Below the pieces are notes generated by a model. The model was not told where the DNA came from, ran no database searches, and was given only the letters and a program-made list of their open reading frames with translations. From assembly GCA_937901865.1 (NCBI GenBank), contig CALDID010000097.1:1-39876 (forward strand): a stretch of 39,876 bases of DNA, read 5' to 3'. The first letter of the stretch is position 1, and each line of letters begins with the position of its first letter. This stretch comes from an uncultured Treponema sp. GTDB lineage: Bacteria > Spirochaetota > Spirochaetia > Treponematales > Treponemataceae. Shown piece by piece: positions 8,834-16,296 of this stretch. A program made the position numbers and the translations under genes.

Positions 8834-9577
8834 ATGTCAGGACATAGTAAATGGTCTACGATTAAACACGCTAAAGGTATCGCAGACGCAAAGCGCGGAC
8901 AGCTTTTCACAAAGTTTATTAAAGAAATCTCTATTGCTGCAAAGATGGGTGGTGGCGATCCAAATGCTAACCCACGTTTGCGCACAGCAATCCTCAAGGC
9001 TCGTGCTGCTTCTATGCCGAAAGACAACATTGAGCGCGCAATCAAGAAGGGAACAGGTGAAACTGGTGCTGCTAACTACGAAGAACTTGTATACGAAGGC
9101 TATGCAGCTGGCGGTGTTGCAGTTCTCGTTGAAGTTTTGACCGACAACAAGAATCGTGCTGCGGCAAACGTTCGTAACATCTTCAACAAAACAAATGGCA
9201 ACCTCGGAACAACAGGTTCTGTAAGCCGTATGTTTGAGCGCAAGGGCGTTATTGAATACGACTCAGAGAAAGTGAGCGAAGATGAATTGATGGAAGTTGC
9301 ACTAGAAGCTGGTGCTGACGACATCGTGAACGAAGATGGTGTTATCACTGTAACAACTGACCCAGGTTCATTCGATGGTGTTCTTGAAGCATTGCAGAAT
9401 AAGGGATATGAGTCTCTTTCTGCTGGCGTGAACATGGTTCCGATGGCATATACTTCTGTTGATAAAGATACTGCTGCAAAGGTTCAGAAATTGCTTGACC
9501 GTCTTGAAGAAGATGAAGATGTTCAGAACGTTTACTCAACAGTAGAGTATCCAGAAGACTTCGACCCTGAAGCATAG
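8834..9577 (+). CDS. yebC: YebC/PmpR-family protein (TACO1 family)
   Basis: This 247-residue protein opens with the hallmark MSGHSKWSTIKHAKGIADAKRGQLFTKFIKEI and contains DPNANPRLRTAILKARAASMPKDNIERAIKKG, both diagnostic of the YebC family. The length is normal. Members were first described as DNA-binding regulators; more recent work connects the family with translation of proline-rich stretches. It is a cytosolic protein with three domains. AAGGAG (8822-8827) gives good spacing to the ATG. It has its own promoter and terminator, so it is probably monocistronic. The name is secure; the cellular role here is not shown by context. Confidence 0.96.
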   Translation: MSGHSKWSTIKHAKGIADAKRGQLFTKFIKEISIAAKMGGGDPNANPRLRTAILKARAASMPKDNIERAIKKGTGETGAANYEELVYEGYAAGGVAVLVEVLTDNKNRAAANVRNIFNKTNGNLGTTGSVSRMFERKGVIEYDSEKVSEDELMEVALEAGADDIVNEDGVITVTTDPGSFDGVLEALQNKGYESLSAGVNMVPMAYTSVDKDTAAKVQKLLDRLEEDEDVQNVYSTVEYPEDFDPEA

Positions 9578-9605
9578 TCTTGTAAGTCTTACAGGAATAA
9601 AAGAG

Positions 9606-9643
9606 AAAGAGGTATCAGACTTTTTGATACCTCTTTTATTTTT
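9606..9643 (+). terminator. Intrinsic terminator of yebC
   Basis: A perfect 12-bp stem AAAGAGGTATCA (9606-9617) pairs with 9625-9636 across a 7-base loop and is followed by a T-rich tract (TTTTATTTTTTT). Confidence 0.9.
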
Positions 9644-9658
9644 TTATTTGTCTTGTGC

Positions 9659-9687
9659 TTGACTAAAATAAGGCATTTTGTTAGTAT
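9659..9687 (+). promoter_or_regulatory. Promoter of tRNA-Leu
   Basis: TTGACT (9659-9664) and TAGTAT (9682-9687) are 17 bases apart. The expected transcription start lies about 15 bases before the tRNA. Confidence 0.7.
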
Positions 9688-9708
9688 ATCCTACATAAAA
9701 GCACGACT

Positions 9709-9792
9709 GCCCAGATGGTGGAATTGGTAGACACGCTAGGTTCAGGTCCTAGAACTCGCAAGAGTGTGCAAGTTCAAGTCTTGTTCTGGGCA
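9709..9792 (+). tRNA. tRNA-Leu (anticodon CAG)
   Basis: The acceptor arms GCCCAGA (9709-9715) and TCTGGGC (9785-9791) pair perfectly, and the discriminator is A. The anticodon arm is CTAGG-TTCAGGT-CCTAG, giving anticodon CAG, which reads CUG leucine codons. A long variable arm (ACTC-GCAA-GAGT) is the class II feature expected of leucine tRNA. The T arm is GCAAG-TTCAAGT-CTTGT. The 3' CCA is not encoded. It has its own promoter and terminator. Confidence 0.96.
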
Positions 9793-9813
9793 ATTCTTTT
9801 AGAAATATTTATG

Positions 9814-9843
9814 AAAAGAGAGGTTGTTACCTCTCTTTTTTTA
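9814..9843 (+). terminator. Terminator of tRNA-Leu
   Basis: AAAAGAGAGGT (9814-9824) pairs with ACCTCTCTTTT (9829-9839) across a TGTT loop and runs into T residues. Its right half overlaps the -35 region of the next gene. Confidence 0.85.
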
Positions 9844-9852
9844 TGCTATAAT
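9824..9852 (+). promoter_or_regulatory. Extended -10 promoter of the dCMP deaminase gene
   Basis: TTGTTA (9824-9829), 17 bases, then TATAAT (9847-9852) preceded by TG at 9844-9845. The predicted start point, about 9859, coincides with the ATG at 9860, so the transcript would be leaderless. No Shine-Dalgarno site is visible upstream of that ATG. Confidence 0.7.
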
Positions 9853-9859
9853 GTGGCTT

Positions 9860-10345
9860 ATGAGTGATTATGTGCGCCCTACATGGGACGAATATTTTAT
9901 GGAAGTGAGTCGCACTATTGCAAAGCGTGCAACGTGTGATAGAGGCAGAAGCGGTTGCGTAATTGCCCGCGATAATCAGATTCTTGTAACGGGCTATGTC
10001 GGCTCTCCTGCAGGCTTGCCGCATTGCGATGATGTTGGGCATTTATTGCGAAAATCGCTGCACGCAGATGGAAGCGTAACGCAGCATTGTGTTCGCACGG
10101 TTCACGCAGAGCAAAATGCGATTTGCCAGGCGGCAAAAAGAGGGATTCCCATTGATGGCGCGACGCTGTATTGCAAGATGACACCGTGCAGAACATGTGC
10201 GATGCTTATCATTAACTGCGGCATAAAGCGAGTTGTGTGCGAAAAGCATTATCACGATGAAACTGATAGCCTTGAGATGTTCAAAATGGCTGGTATCAAG
10301 ATAGAACACGTGGAAGACGAAGTTCAGACGTATGAAAATATGTAG
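9860..10345 (+). CDS. Deoxycytidylate (dCMP) deaminase
   Basis: This protein has 161 residues from ATG 9860 (MSDYVRPTWDEYFMEVSRTIAKRATCDR). The cytidine/deoxycytidylate deaminase zinc site is clear: HAEQNAI with H82 and proton-shuttling E84, and PCRTC with C110 and C113. The start MxDYxRPxWDEYFM and the segment GSPAGLPHCDDVGH are typical of dCMP deaminases, which turn dCMP into dUMP for thymidylate synthesis. Length is normal. An in-frame ATG at 9824 lies inside the promoter and terminator and is unlikely to be used. The gene is monocistronic, with a promoter nested in the preceding tRNA terminator. Confidence 0.93.
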   Translation: MSDYVRPTWDEYFMEVSRTIAKRATCDRGRSGCVIARDNQILVTGYVGSPAGLPHCDDVGHLLRKSLHADGSVTQHCVRTVHAEQNAICQAAKRGIPIDGATLYCKMTPCRTCAMLIINCGIKRVVCEKHYHDETDSLEMFKMAGIKIEHVEDEVQTYENM

Positions 10346-10415
10346 TAAATGAGAAAAGTTATTGAAAAGTATAATTTGTTTGCAAAAAGTTGCAAAAACA
10401 ACGGACATTATTGAG

Positions 10416-10455
10416 AAAAAATCGTATCTTATATATGTAGGATACGATTTTTTTT
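10416..10455 (+). terminator. Intrinsic terminator after dCMP deaminase gene
   Basis: AAAAAATCGTATC (10416-10428) and GATACGATTTTTT (10441-10453) form a 13-bp stem with a 12-base loop and a terminal T run. Confidence 0.88.
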
Positions 10456-10479
10456 GCTTAATACAGCGGAGGTTTTAGT

Positions 10480-12360
10480 ATGGATTTAGCTGAGATTGAT
10501 GAAGAAGGCAGAGGCTTGCTGTTTTTCGGCGATACGATGGTGAATAAATGCGTCAAAATTGACGGGCAGCCGAATGTGTTTTTGCTGGAAACAAGCGTAC
10601 ACTTGGAACGCGAGGCGCAGAAAGAGCCGAAAGCTGGACAATTTTATCTTATTCGCGCAAAAAAGACGGCGGTCAACTATAATCGCCCGATTAGCGTTTA
10701 TCATTCCGAAACAACGCGCAATGCTGACGGCTCTAAAGATGTGGTTGTGCAATTTTTGATGCTGAAAAAGGGCAGGGGAACGGGCGAACTGTGCGAATTG
10801 AAAGCGGGGGACGCGATGACGGTTATCGGACCGCTCGGAACGCCGTGGGCTGAGCCAGATGCGGACGCACTTAGCGAAAAGAAAATCTGTATCATCGGGG
10901 CAGGAATCGGAGTTGCGCCTGTTGCGAACCTAGCTTCTACGCTCCCTGACGGGTCTTATGATTTTTATGCGAGTTTCAAAAGCGGCTCGTATGGACTTGA
11001 GCACGTTCACGCGAAAAATCTGGTGATTACCACGGACGACGGCTCGGTTGGCGTGCACGGTATGCTGCCTGCGGCTTTGACTAAGGAAATTGTCGCGCAA
11101 TATAAGGAGATGTATATTTGTGGTCCGACACCTGCGCTCGCGTATGTGAAGAATCTGGCTGATGAGCTGGGAATTAAGTGCTACATCAGTATGGAACACC
11201 GTATGCTGTGCGGACTCGGCGCGTGTTTGGGCTGTACGATTGAAACGAGCGAGGGTTTGAAGCGATGTTGCAAGGACGGACCCGTTTTTGACTCAAAGAT
11301 TTTGTCATTTCCAAAGCCTCCTGCTCATAGACCGCGCTTGAATGAGGACGAAACGCCTGATTTGAGCGTGAAAATTGCGGGTGTTGCGTTCAAAAATCCG
11401 ATTATCGCAAGCGCAGGCACGTTCGCTTTCGGGCAAAACTTCCGCGGCGTGAGCGATGTTCGCCAATGGGGCGGCATTTGTTCTAAGGGCGTAACGTTTG
11501 AAGCGCGAGAAGGCAACCACGGCGAGCGAAGTTTGGAAGTGGCTGGCGGAAATATGAACTCAATCGGCTTGCAGAATCCCGGCGTGCCGTATTTCATCGA
11601 AAAATTGCTGCCGAATATGCTCGGAATGGGACCTGTCGTCATCGCAAACCTCGCAGGAAGCGACGTGGAAAGCTATGTTGAGGGCGCAAAGCTGCTCGAT
11701 AAAACCGATGTGGATATGATTGAGCTCAATATTTCTTGTCCGAACGTGAAAGCCGCAGGGCTTGCGTGGGGAATGAGCGCGGACACGGCGTATTACTGCG
11801 TTTCGGCGGTGCGCGCCGCGACGAAAAAGCCGCTGATGGTGAAACTTTCGCCGAATGCGCCAGACAATCGCCCGATTGCGCTTGCTTGTATTCGTGCTGG
11901 CGCGGACGCAATCAGTTTAATCAATATGATTCACGGAGTTGCTATTGATATTGACAAGGGAAAGCCGTTTTTCAACAATGTTCACGCAGGATATTCAGGA
12001 CCTGGCTTGAAACCTGTCGCATTGCGTATGGTTTACGACGTGGTGCAGGAAATCAACAAATTGCCAGAGGAGCAGCGCGTTCCTGTCGTGGGAATCGGCG
12101 GTATTTGCACGTGGCAAGACGCGGTAGAGTTCATTATGGCAGGTGCTGCGGCGGTCGAAATCGGACAGGCGAAGTTTACGAACCCAAATGTTGCGCTTGA
12201 TATTCAGAACGGCTTGATTGCGTTTATGAAGAGCCACGGATACAAAAATCTTGACGAAATGCGCGGCATTGCACAAGTTCCGCCGAAAAGCTGCGCCAGA
12301 ACCGACGAAAAAGGGCACTGCGCCGACTTAAAAGATATGACCGCGACGTGTATTAACTAA
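10480..12360 (+). CDS. pyrKD: Fused dihydroorotate dehydrogenase: PyrK electron-transfer plus PyrD catalytic subunits
   Basis: One 626-residue chain holds what are usually two subunits of class 1B dihydroorotate dehydrogenase. Residues 15-285 are PyrK: an FAD domain with YNRPISVY, a pyridine-nucleotide domain with GAGIGVAPV, and a 2Fe-2S cluster motif C244-x4-C249-x2-C252 followed by C263/C264. Residues about 294-610 are PyrD: NPIIASAGTFAFG, NISCPNV with catalytic base C420, SGPGLKPVALRMV and GIGGI. The enzyme oxidises dihydroorotate to orotate in pyrimidine synthesis and passes electrons to NAD+. GGAGG precedes the ATG. The gene follows a nucleotide gene but has a terminator before it. The joint is in frame and looks genuine. 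Confidence 0.95.
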   Translation: MDLAEIDEEGRGLLFFGDTMVNKCVKIDGQPNVFLLETSVHLEREAQKEPKAGQFYLIRAKKTAVNYNRPISVYHSETTRNADGSKDVVVQFLMLKKGRGTGELCELKAGDAMTVIGPLGTPWAEPDADALSEKKICIIGAGIGVAPVANLASTLPDGSYDFYASFKSGSYGLEHVHAKNLVITTDDGSVGVHGMLPAALTKEIVAQYKEMYICGPTPALAYVKNLADELGIKCYISMEHRMLCGLGACLGCTIETSEGLKRCCKDGPVFDSKILSFPKPPAHRPRLNEDETPDLSVKIAGVAFKNPIIASAGTFAFGQNFRGVSDVRQWGGICSKGVTFEAREGNHGERSLEVAGGNMNSIGLQNPGVPYFIEKLLPNMLGMGPVVIANLAGSDVESYVEGAKLLDKTDVDMIELNISCPNVKAAGLAWGMSADTAYYCVSAVRAATKKPLMVKLSPNAPDNRPIALACIRAGADAISLINMIHGVAIDIDKGKPFFNNVHAGYSGPGLKPVALRMVYDVVQEINKLPEEQRVPVVGIGGICTWQDAVEFIMAGAAAVEIGQAKFTNPNVALDIQNGLIAFMKSHGYKNLDEMRGIAQVPPKSCARTDEKGHCADLKDMTATCIN

Positions 12361-12443
12361 CCGTCATAGACGGATTTTATAAAGATTTTGATTTTCAAAA
12401 CAGTCCTTGACTGCCCCTCTCCTTTTCGGCGAGGGGATTTTTT
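12361..12443 (+). terminator. Two successive terminator-like hairpins after pyrKD
   Basis: CCGTC-ATA-GACGG (12361-12373) directly follows the stop codon and precedes ATTTTAT. A second hairpin, CCCCTC (12414-12419) with GAGGGG (12431-12436), is followed by ATTTTTT. The second is the stronger candidate. Confidence 0.75.
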
Positions 12444-12453
12444 ATTGAAGCTG

Positions 12454-12567
12454 TCAAACGCTTAAAATACAAGGCTCATTGTAGTCGGGAATGAGAGAAT
12501 CGTGCGTGATAAAAGCGATATTTTCCGCTTTTGCTTGTGAAATATGCGTGTCGAGCAAATATTTCAT
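12454..12567 (-). pseudogene. Internally deleted PIN-domain toxin remnant
   Basis: This 37-residue frame starts MKYLLDTHIS, the usual start of a PIN toxin with its first aspartate, and jumps at once to QAKAENIAFITHDSLIPDYN, which matches the C-terminal end of such toxins (the AxxENIxxITxD segment). The roughly 90 residues in between are missing, including the conserved central acidic residues. It still overlaps the antitoxin stop by four bases (ATGA), as an intact pair would. This is most simply an in-frame deletion that disarmed the toxin while leaving both ends. The product is unlikely to be active. Confidence 0.75.
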
Positions 12568-12794
12568 TCGTCCGCCCCAAACATCTGCGCTATCTCATCA
12601 TTACAAAAATCTATGTCGGCAGGATACTGCAATTCTCCCTTTGCACAGCCGAAATATCGCTTTGGCTTTGCTTTTTCTGTAGCAGAAAGTGATGTGCGAA
12701 GTTTGATTGTCTGCACTAAATATTCTAAAAGCGAGATTTGGTCTGCAAGAGAAAACGTATTTACTTGATTTTTTATTTGTGCAACAGCTGTCAT
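12564..12794 (-). CDS. Orphaned antitoxin of a decayed toxin-antitoxin pair
   Basis: This protein has 76 residues from the ATG at 12794 (MTAVAQIKNQVNTFSLADQISLLEYLVQTIK), which is preceded by GGAGG; a start at 12821 would run through the promoter. The helical N-terminal part with LADQISLLEYLVQTI resembles small type II antitoxins. The C-terminal part (KRYFGCAKGELQYPADIDFCNDEIAQMFG) resembles toxin-binding tails. The partner toxin directly downstream is reduced to a 37-residue remnant. It may survive as an orphan antitoxin that neutralises related toxins, which is only an inference. Confidence 0.7.
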   Translation of the reverse strand: MTAVAQIKNQVNTFSLADQISLLEYLVQTIKLRTSLSATEKAKPKRYFGCAKGELQYPADIDFCNDEIAQMFGADE

Positions 12795-12848
12795 AAGTAC
12801 CTCCGTATCTATATTATACAACTTGCGCTATAGATTTTCTAGTATGCG

Positions 12849-12877
12849 TTGCATATTGGCAATTTGTTTTTTATAAT
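12849..12877 (+). promoter_or_regulatory. Strong promoter with no coding gene downstream
   Basis: TTGCAT (12849-12854), 17 bases, TATAAT (12872-12877). The predicted start is about 12884, and the next downstream signal is a terminator rather than a reading frame. Confidence 0.6.
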
Positions 12878-12883
12878 GCAGTA

Positions 12884-12964
12884 TTTTCGGAAAGAATAAA
12901 AACAGAACACACTTTACTTTATTCGGCTTGAGAGGGGAATGAGGCGAGGTGTGTTTCTTTTTTG
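12884..12964 (+). ncRNA. Candidate small RNA of about 80 nt
   Basis: The segment lies between a good promoter (12849-12877) and a terminator. Its 3' part folds as AACACACTT (12906-12914) with AGGTGTGTT (12947-12955), enclosing a second stem TTATTC (12919-12924) with GAATGA (12937-12942), followed by TTCTTTTTTG. No credible reading frame starts in it. No known RNA family is recognised. The hairpin also works as a terminator on the other strand, so a stand-alone terminator is the main alternative. Confidence 0.4.
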
Positions 12965-13007
12965 TTGGGTCGCGGGCTAAATTGTGCGTACAAATGAGAA
13001 AATGCAG

Positions 13008-13212
13008 AAATACCAATCGAAACGATGAGTTTTCTCATTGAGATTGCGAATTTCACAGCGAAACGAGGCATCTTGGCGAAAAGATGTGGAATTTCGATGT
13101 GAAATTAGCTATCTTTTCGCAAGGATGTGCAATTTCGATGTGAAATGGAGTATCTCGGAGAGAAGATGGGGCGTTTCGCTTTGGAATAGGGAGGAGAGGA
13201 GAGGGAGAGGGG
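13008..13212. repeat. Tandem array with 41-bp period and hairpins every 20.5 bp (array E)
   Basis: Units starting near 13008, 13049, 13090, 13131 and 13172 repeat with a 41-bp period. Each holds two alternating inverted repeats. One type is AATTTC-GATGT-GAAATT (13090-13106; copies at 13131 and 13172, degenerate at 13049). The other is CATCTT-GGCGAA-AAGATG (13069-13086), ATCTTT-TCGC-AAGGAT (13111-13126) and a degenerate copy at 13152-13167. The first unit has GATGAG-TTTT-CTCATT (13024-13039). Hairpin centres are close to 20.5 bp apart. The array ends about 125 bases before the pectinesterase ATG; 13190-13218 is a purine-rich tract. Confidence 0.8.
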
Positions 13213-13336
13213 AATAATGAGGCGGAAACGGCGCGAAATGCAAAAATGTCAGATAAAGTCAATACGATGTCGGTTATGTTATGAAATGTGGGGGTAAAAT
13301 AGCAGTATAAACGATTTCTCATAGAGAGGTTATGCT

Positions 13337-15346
13337 ATGAAGCGATTTGCGAAAAGTGCGGCGATGGTGTTGCTTGCCGCGATTACGGTTGCGCCTGCGT
13401 GTGCAAAAGGCAAAGACAAGCTTGCTAAAGCGCGTGAAGAGATGAAAGTGCCGAAAAACAACTATGTTTTGTATCTGCCTGGCAAGGGAAGCAAAAAAAG
13501 TGTTGCAGACGACTTTCTAAAACAGGGATTTTTGGTCAGCGACACGGTGAGCGACCACTTTTCTTTCTTGCAAAGCGACATAAATAAGAAAAATGTTCTG
13601 CTTTTCGATACGACTGAAGACAATATGCACGATGCTATCATCTTGCCGCTGTCTGGAAATGAAAAAAGGGTCAGCGTCATCTTCAAAGCGTGCGGTTCGT
13701 TCGATGTGGACACCGTGAAAACGTCGGCAGACGGCAAAATTACAGGCACGCCGTACGGAATGTTCTATGGTTATGTGCAGAAAGGCGAATATCAGACACT
13801 TTTGCGCCATAACGCTTCAAATCAGGTCAAGGGTTCAAAAGGTTCGAGCCGTTTGACCGAGGACGGAACGGGGAAAACGCCGAAAATTGATATTGTGTCG
13901 GATTGGCACGATTTCCGATTGGTTTTCGACGTGGCGGACGCGGAAAATATGACGGCGGCGGCTTTTATCGACGGAAAACAGGTTCACAGCGATATTTGCA
14001 AGAAGGTTTCGAGCGAAACGGACGGAATCGATTGGGTGAAGCTCAACGGCGTGGGAAATTACCTTGAGTTCGGCGACAACGACGGCAGTACAAAGGCATT
14101 CACGCGATTTTCTTACATTCTTGTCGTGATTGATGACGATGTGAGCGCGATGAGCCTTGAGGATTTGGGAAAAAAGGTGAAAGCTGACCTGTCTTCTGCA
14201 CCGAATATCTCGAATAACCGAGGACCTGCGAGCAAACGGCCGAAAAACAAGCCTGAAAGCCTCAATATGACGGCGAACGACTTTGCGGGCGTTGCGGAAT
14301 TCAGCGATAAATCTGCGATTGAGGGCGAGGAAATCAATCTTGACGCGCTTCCTTACAGCAAAAATGCGGCGCAGAAGGTTGTTCGCGGCGGAATCGACAT
14401 CAGCTCTATCAATTTTGCGGCGACTGTCGATAAGAGCGGGGCAAACGGCGCGTATAAGACGATTGGTGAGGCGATAAACGCGGTGGCTGAGGGCAGTGCG
14501 ATTAAAATTATGCCTGGATTGTACAGAGAAAAACTCGTTATCACGAAAAAAGGTCTGTCGCTCATCGGAATTGACCCTGCGAAGACGATAATTTACGGCT
14601 TCGAGGCGGACGCTGGCGATATTGATTCGAATATCCTTGTCGATGTGGCGTATTCAAAGGGCGAGGGCGCAGAGCCTGAGGCAAATTGTTACTTTAACGC
14701 GGCAAATATCACCTTTTACAACAAGGGTGCGGAGTGGAATAAGGCGTGGGGCGGCAGTGAGCGTCGTTCTATAACGCTTGCGCTTCGAGGCGTGGACAAA
14801 GCGGTGCTCGAAAATTGCGTTTTCCTCGCGCAACAGGACACACTTTATTGGAGAAGCGGTCGTGTGTATGCGCATAACTGCTATATCGAGGGCGATGTGG
14901 ACTATATTTGCGGCGGCGCGACGGTTCTTTTCGACGATTGCCACATTCATTCGATAAAATACGGCAATTCGAGCATCATCGTTGCGGCGGCTGGCGCGGA
15001 CACGGGATATTCGGCGACAGCGGAGTTCGCGAACGGATTTGTGTTCAGAAATTGCGAAATCACGGCTGACAAGAGCTTTGAAGACGCAAAAGACGGCTCA
15101 AAAGTTACGTTGGCGCGCGGAAGCTGGACAGGCGGCTCATCAACGCCAGATGTCAGAGCAAAAACGGTGTTCCTCAACACGAAAATTCACGGCGCAGTCA
15201 ATAGCGCGAAGTGGGCTGATTGGGACACAATCAATACTGCCGAAAAAGCGTTCTTCCGCTTTGAAGAAGAGCTGTCTTCCGACGAATTAGCAGCTCATTA
15301 CGATTCGACAGAGAAGATTCTCGGCTTTACTCCGAGCATTAAGTAA
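13337..15346 (+). CDS. Secreted pectinesterase (CE8) with large N-terminal domain
   Basis: This protein has 669 residues and a signal peptide (MKRFAKSAAMVLLAAITVAPACA). Residues about 30-340 are non-catalytic and partly lectin-like (DWHDFRLVFDVADAENMTAAAFIDGKQ). Residues about 358-660 are the CE8 beta-helix: GAYKTIGEAINAV, KIMPGLYREKLVI, QQDTLYW (about 497-503, oxyanion Gln), GDVDYICGG (about 517, catalytic Asp), VLFDDCHI (second Asp) and ARGSWTGG (about 592), which stands where most CE8 enzymes have GRPW. Pectinesterases remove methyl groups from homogalacturonan, opening it to lyases. AGAGAGG precedes the ATG. It is probably monocistronic, ending at a terminator at 15372. Array E lies in its upstream region. 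Confidence 0.9.
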   Translation: MKRFAKSAAMVLLAAITVAPACAKGKDKLAKAREEMKVPKNNYVLYLPGKGSKKSVADDFLKQGFLVSDTVSDHFSFLQSDINKKNVLLFDTTEDNMHDAIILPLSGNEKRVSVIFKACGSFDVDTVKTSADGKITGTPYGMFYGYVQKGEYQTLLRHNASNQVKGSKGSSRLTEDGTGKTPKIDIVSDWHDFRLVFDVADAENMTAAAFIDGKQVHSDICKKVSSETDGIDWVKLNGVGNYLEFGDNDGSTKAFTRFSYILVVIDDDVSAMSLEDLGKKVKADLSSAPNISNNRGPASKRPKNKPESLNMTANDFAGVAEFSDKSAIEGEEINLDALPYSKNAAQKVVRGGIDISSINFAATVDKSGANGAYKTIGEAINAVAEGSAIKIMPGLYREKLVITKKGLSLIGIDPAKTIIYGFEADAGDIDSNILVDVAYSKGEGAEPEANCYFNAANITFYNKGAEWNKAWGGSERRSITLALRGVDKAVLENCVFLAQQDTLYWRSGRVYAHNCYIEGDVDYICGGATVLFDDCHIHSIKYGNSSIIVAAAGADTGYSATAEFANGFVFRNCEITADKSFEDAKDGSKVTLARGSWTGGSSTPDVRAKTVFLNTKIHGAVNSAKWADWDTINTAEKAFFRFEEELSSDELAAHYDSTEKILGFTPSIK

Positions 15347-15371
15347 AAAAAAATAAACTCCTCTTATTCTG

Positions 15372-15410
15372 GGCGGCTTGTTTCTTGAGCGAAATGAGCC
15401 GCCTTTTTTT
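15372..15410 (+). terminator. Intrinsic terminator of the pectinesterase gene
   Basis: GGCGGCT (15372-15378) pairs with AGCCGCC (15397-15403), followed by seven T. Confidence 0.9.
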
Positions 15411-15443
15411 ATTGAGAAACTAGATTGTATAAAATATTTTTCA

Positions 15444-15473
15444 TTGGACAAAGAAAGACAAATTGTATACAAT
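15444..15473 (+). promoter_or_regulatory. Promoter of the ferredoxin gene pair
   Basis: TTGGAC (15444-15449), 18 bases, TACAAT (15468-15473), about 40 bases before the ferredoxin ATG. Confidence 0.6.
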
Positions 15474-15512
15474 GTAAATCGTTCTAATTCTACTGCATTT
15501 TTAGGGGAAAGT

Positions 15513-15707
15513 ATGAAACAAAGGAAAACGGCGTTTGTGGACGAGAAAAATTGCGTGGCGTGCGGCGCGTGCGAAAAGGTGTGCAGGCGAGGTGCGATTA
15601 AAGTTTGGAGGGGCGTGGCGGCGAAAGTGGAAAGCGAGCGGTGTGTTGGCTGTCTTTTGTGCGCGAAGACGTGTCCTGCGGGCGTAATCAGTGCGAGGGA
15701 GGCATAA
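15513..15707 (+). CDS. Small 2[4Fe-4S] ferredoxin-type protein
   Basis: This protein has 64 residues from ATG 15513 (MKQRKTAFVDEKNCVACGACEKVCRRGAI). Two classical CxxCxxCxxxC motifs (NCVACGACEKVC and RCVGCLLCAKTC) would bind two 4Fe-4S clusters. An upstream in-frame start at 15378 would overlap the terminator and promoter, so the later ATG, preceded by GGGGAAAG, is preferred. It is followed by a membrane protein with further cysteine motifs, and the two may form an electron-transfer pair. The partner oxidoreductase is not in the window. Confidence 0.88.
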   Translation: MKQRKTAFVDEKNCVACGACEKVCRRGAIKVWRGVAAKVESERCVGCLLCAKTCPAGVISAREA

Positions 15708-15708
15708 A

Positions 15709-16290
15709 ATGGCGGGAATGGCAAAGAAAAAATGGTATGAATACCTGTGGATTTGGTCGATAGTGTATTTTTCGCTGGGATTTTTCAATATTTTGTTCGC
15801 GTGGCTGGGCATGATAGACTTTATTGTGCCGCTTTTGTTCGCGATTTTCGCAGGAAACAAGCATTTTTGCAACAGATATTGCGGCAGAGGGCAGCTTTTC
15901 AGCGTTTTAGGCGCAAAATTATCTTGCGGCAAGGTAACTCCGCGCGCTCTTTCGTCAAAATGGTTCAGATTTGGCTTTTTAGCGTTCTTTTTGACGATGT
16001 TCGGCTCTATGGTGGCTCAAACATACCTCGTCGCACGGGGCGCGCGGTCTTTGCGGCAGGCGATAAAGCTGTTTTGGACGATAAAAGTGCCGTGGAAGTG
16101 GGCGTATACGGGATTTTTGGGCGAAAACTGGGCATGGGTGGCGCAATTTAGCTATGGATTTTACAGTCTGATGCTGACATCGACGCTCATCGGGCTTATC
16201 GTGATGGTTTTCTATCGACCTCGCTCGTGGTGTACCTTCTGCCCGATGGGAACGATGACGCAATCTATCTGTAAAATCAAAGCGCGATGA
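15709..16290 (+). CDS. NapH-like membrane iron-sulfur protein
   Basis: This protein has 193 residues from ATG 15709, one base after the ferredoxin stop, with GAGGGAGG upstream. Three or four membrane segments are visible (about 12-50, 85-102, 150-170), and two cysteine motifs: CNRYCGRGQ (about 52) and CTFCPMG (about 178), the pattern of NapH/NosR-type 4Fe-4S membrane proteins that pass electrons between quinols or ferredoxins and partner enzymes. The adjacent ferredoxin supports an electron-transfer role. The acceptor is unknown because no nitrate, nitrous oxide or other reductase is encoded nearby. Confidence 0.75.
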   Translation: MAGMAKKKWYEYLWIWSIVYFSLGFFNILFAWLGMIDFIVPLLFAIFAGNKHFCNRYCGRGQLFSVLGAKLSCGKVTPRALSSKWFRFGFLAFFLTMFGSMVAQTYLVARGARSLRQAIKLFWTIKVPWKWAYTGFLGENWAWVAQFSYGFYSLMLTSTLIGLIVMVFYRPRSWCTFCPMGTMTQSICKIKAR

Positions 16291-16296
16291 AATACG

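Noticed and set aside
10370..10395. Promoter or attenuator for pyrKD (TATAAT and TTGCAAAAA repeats)
   Set aside because: No acceptable -35 box and no PyrR-type site were seen, and a terminator follows directly.
12828..13016. 62-residue minus-strand gene
   Set aside because: It spans a terminator hairpin and a promoter, lacks a ribosome site, and its composition is not protein-like.
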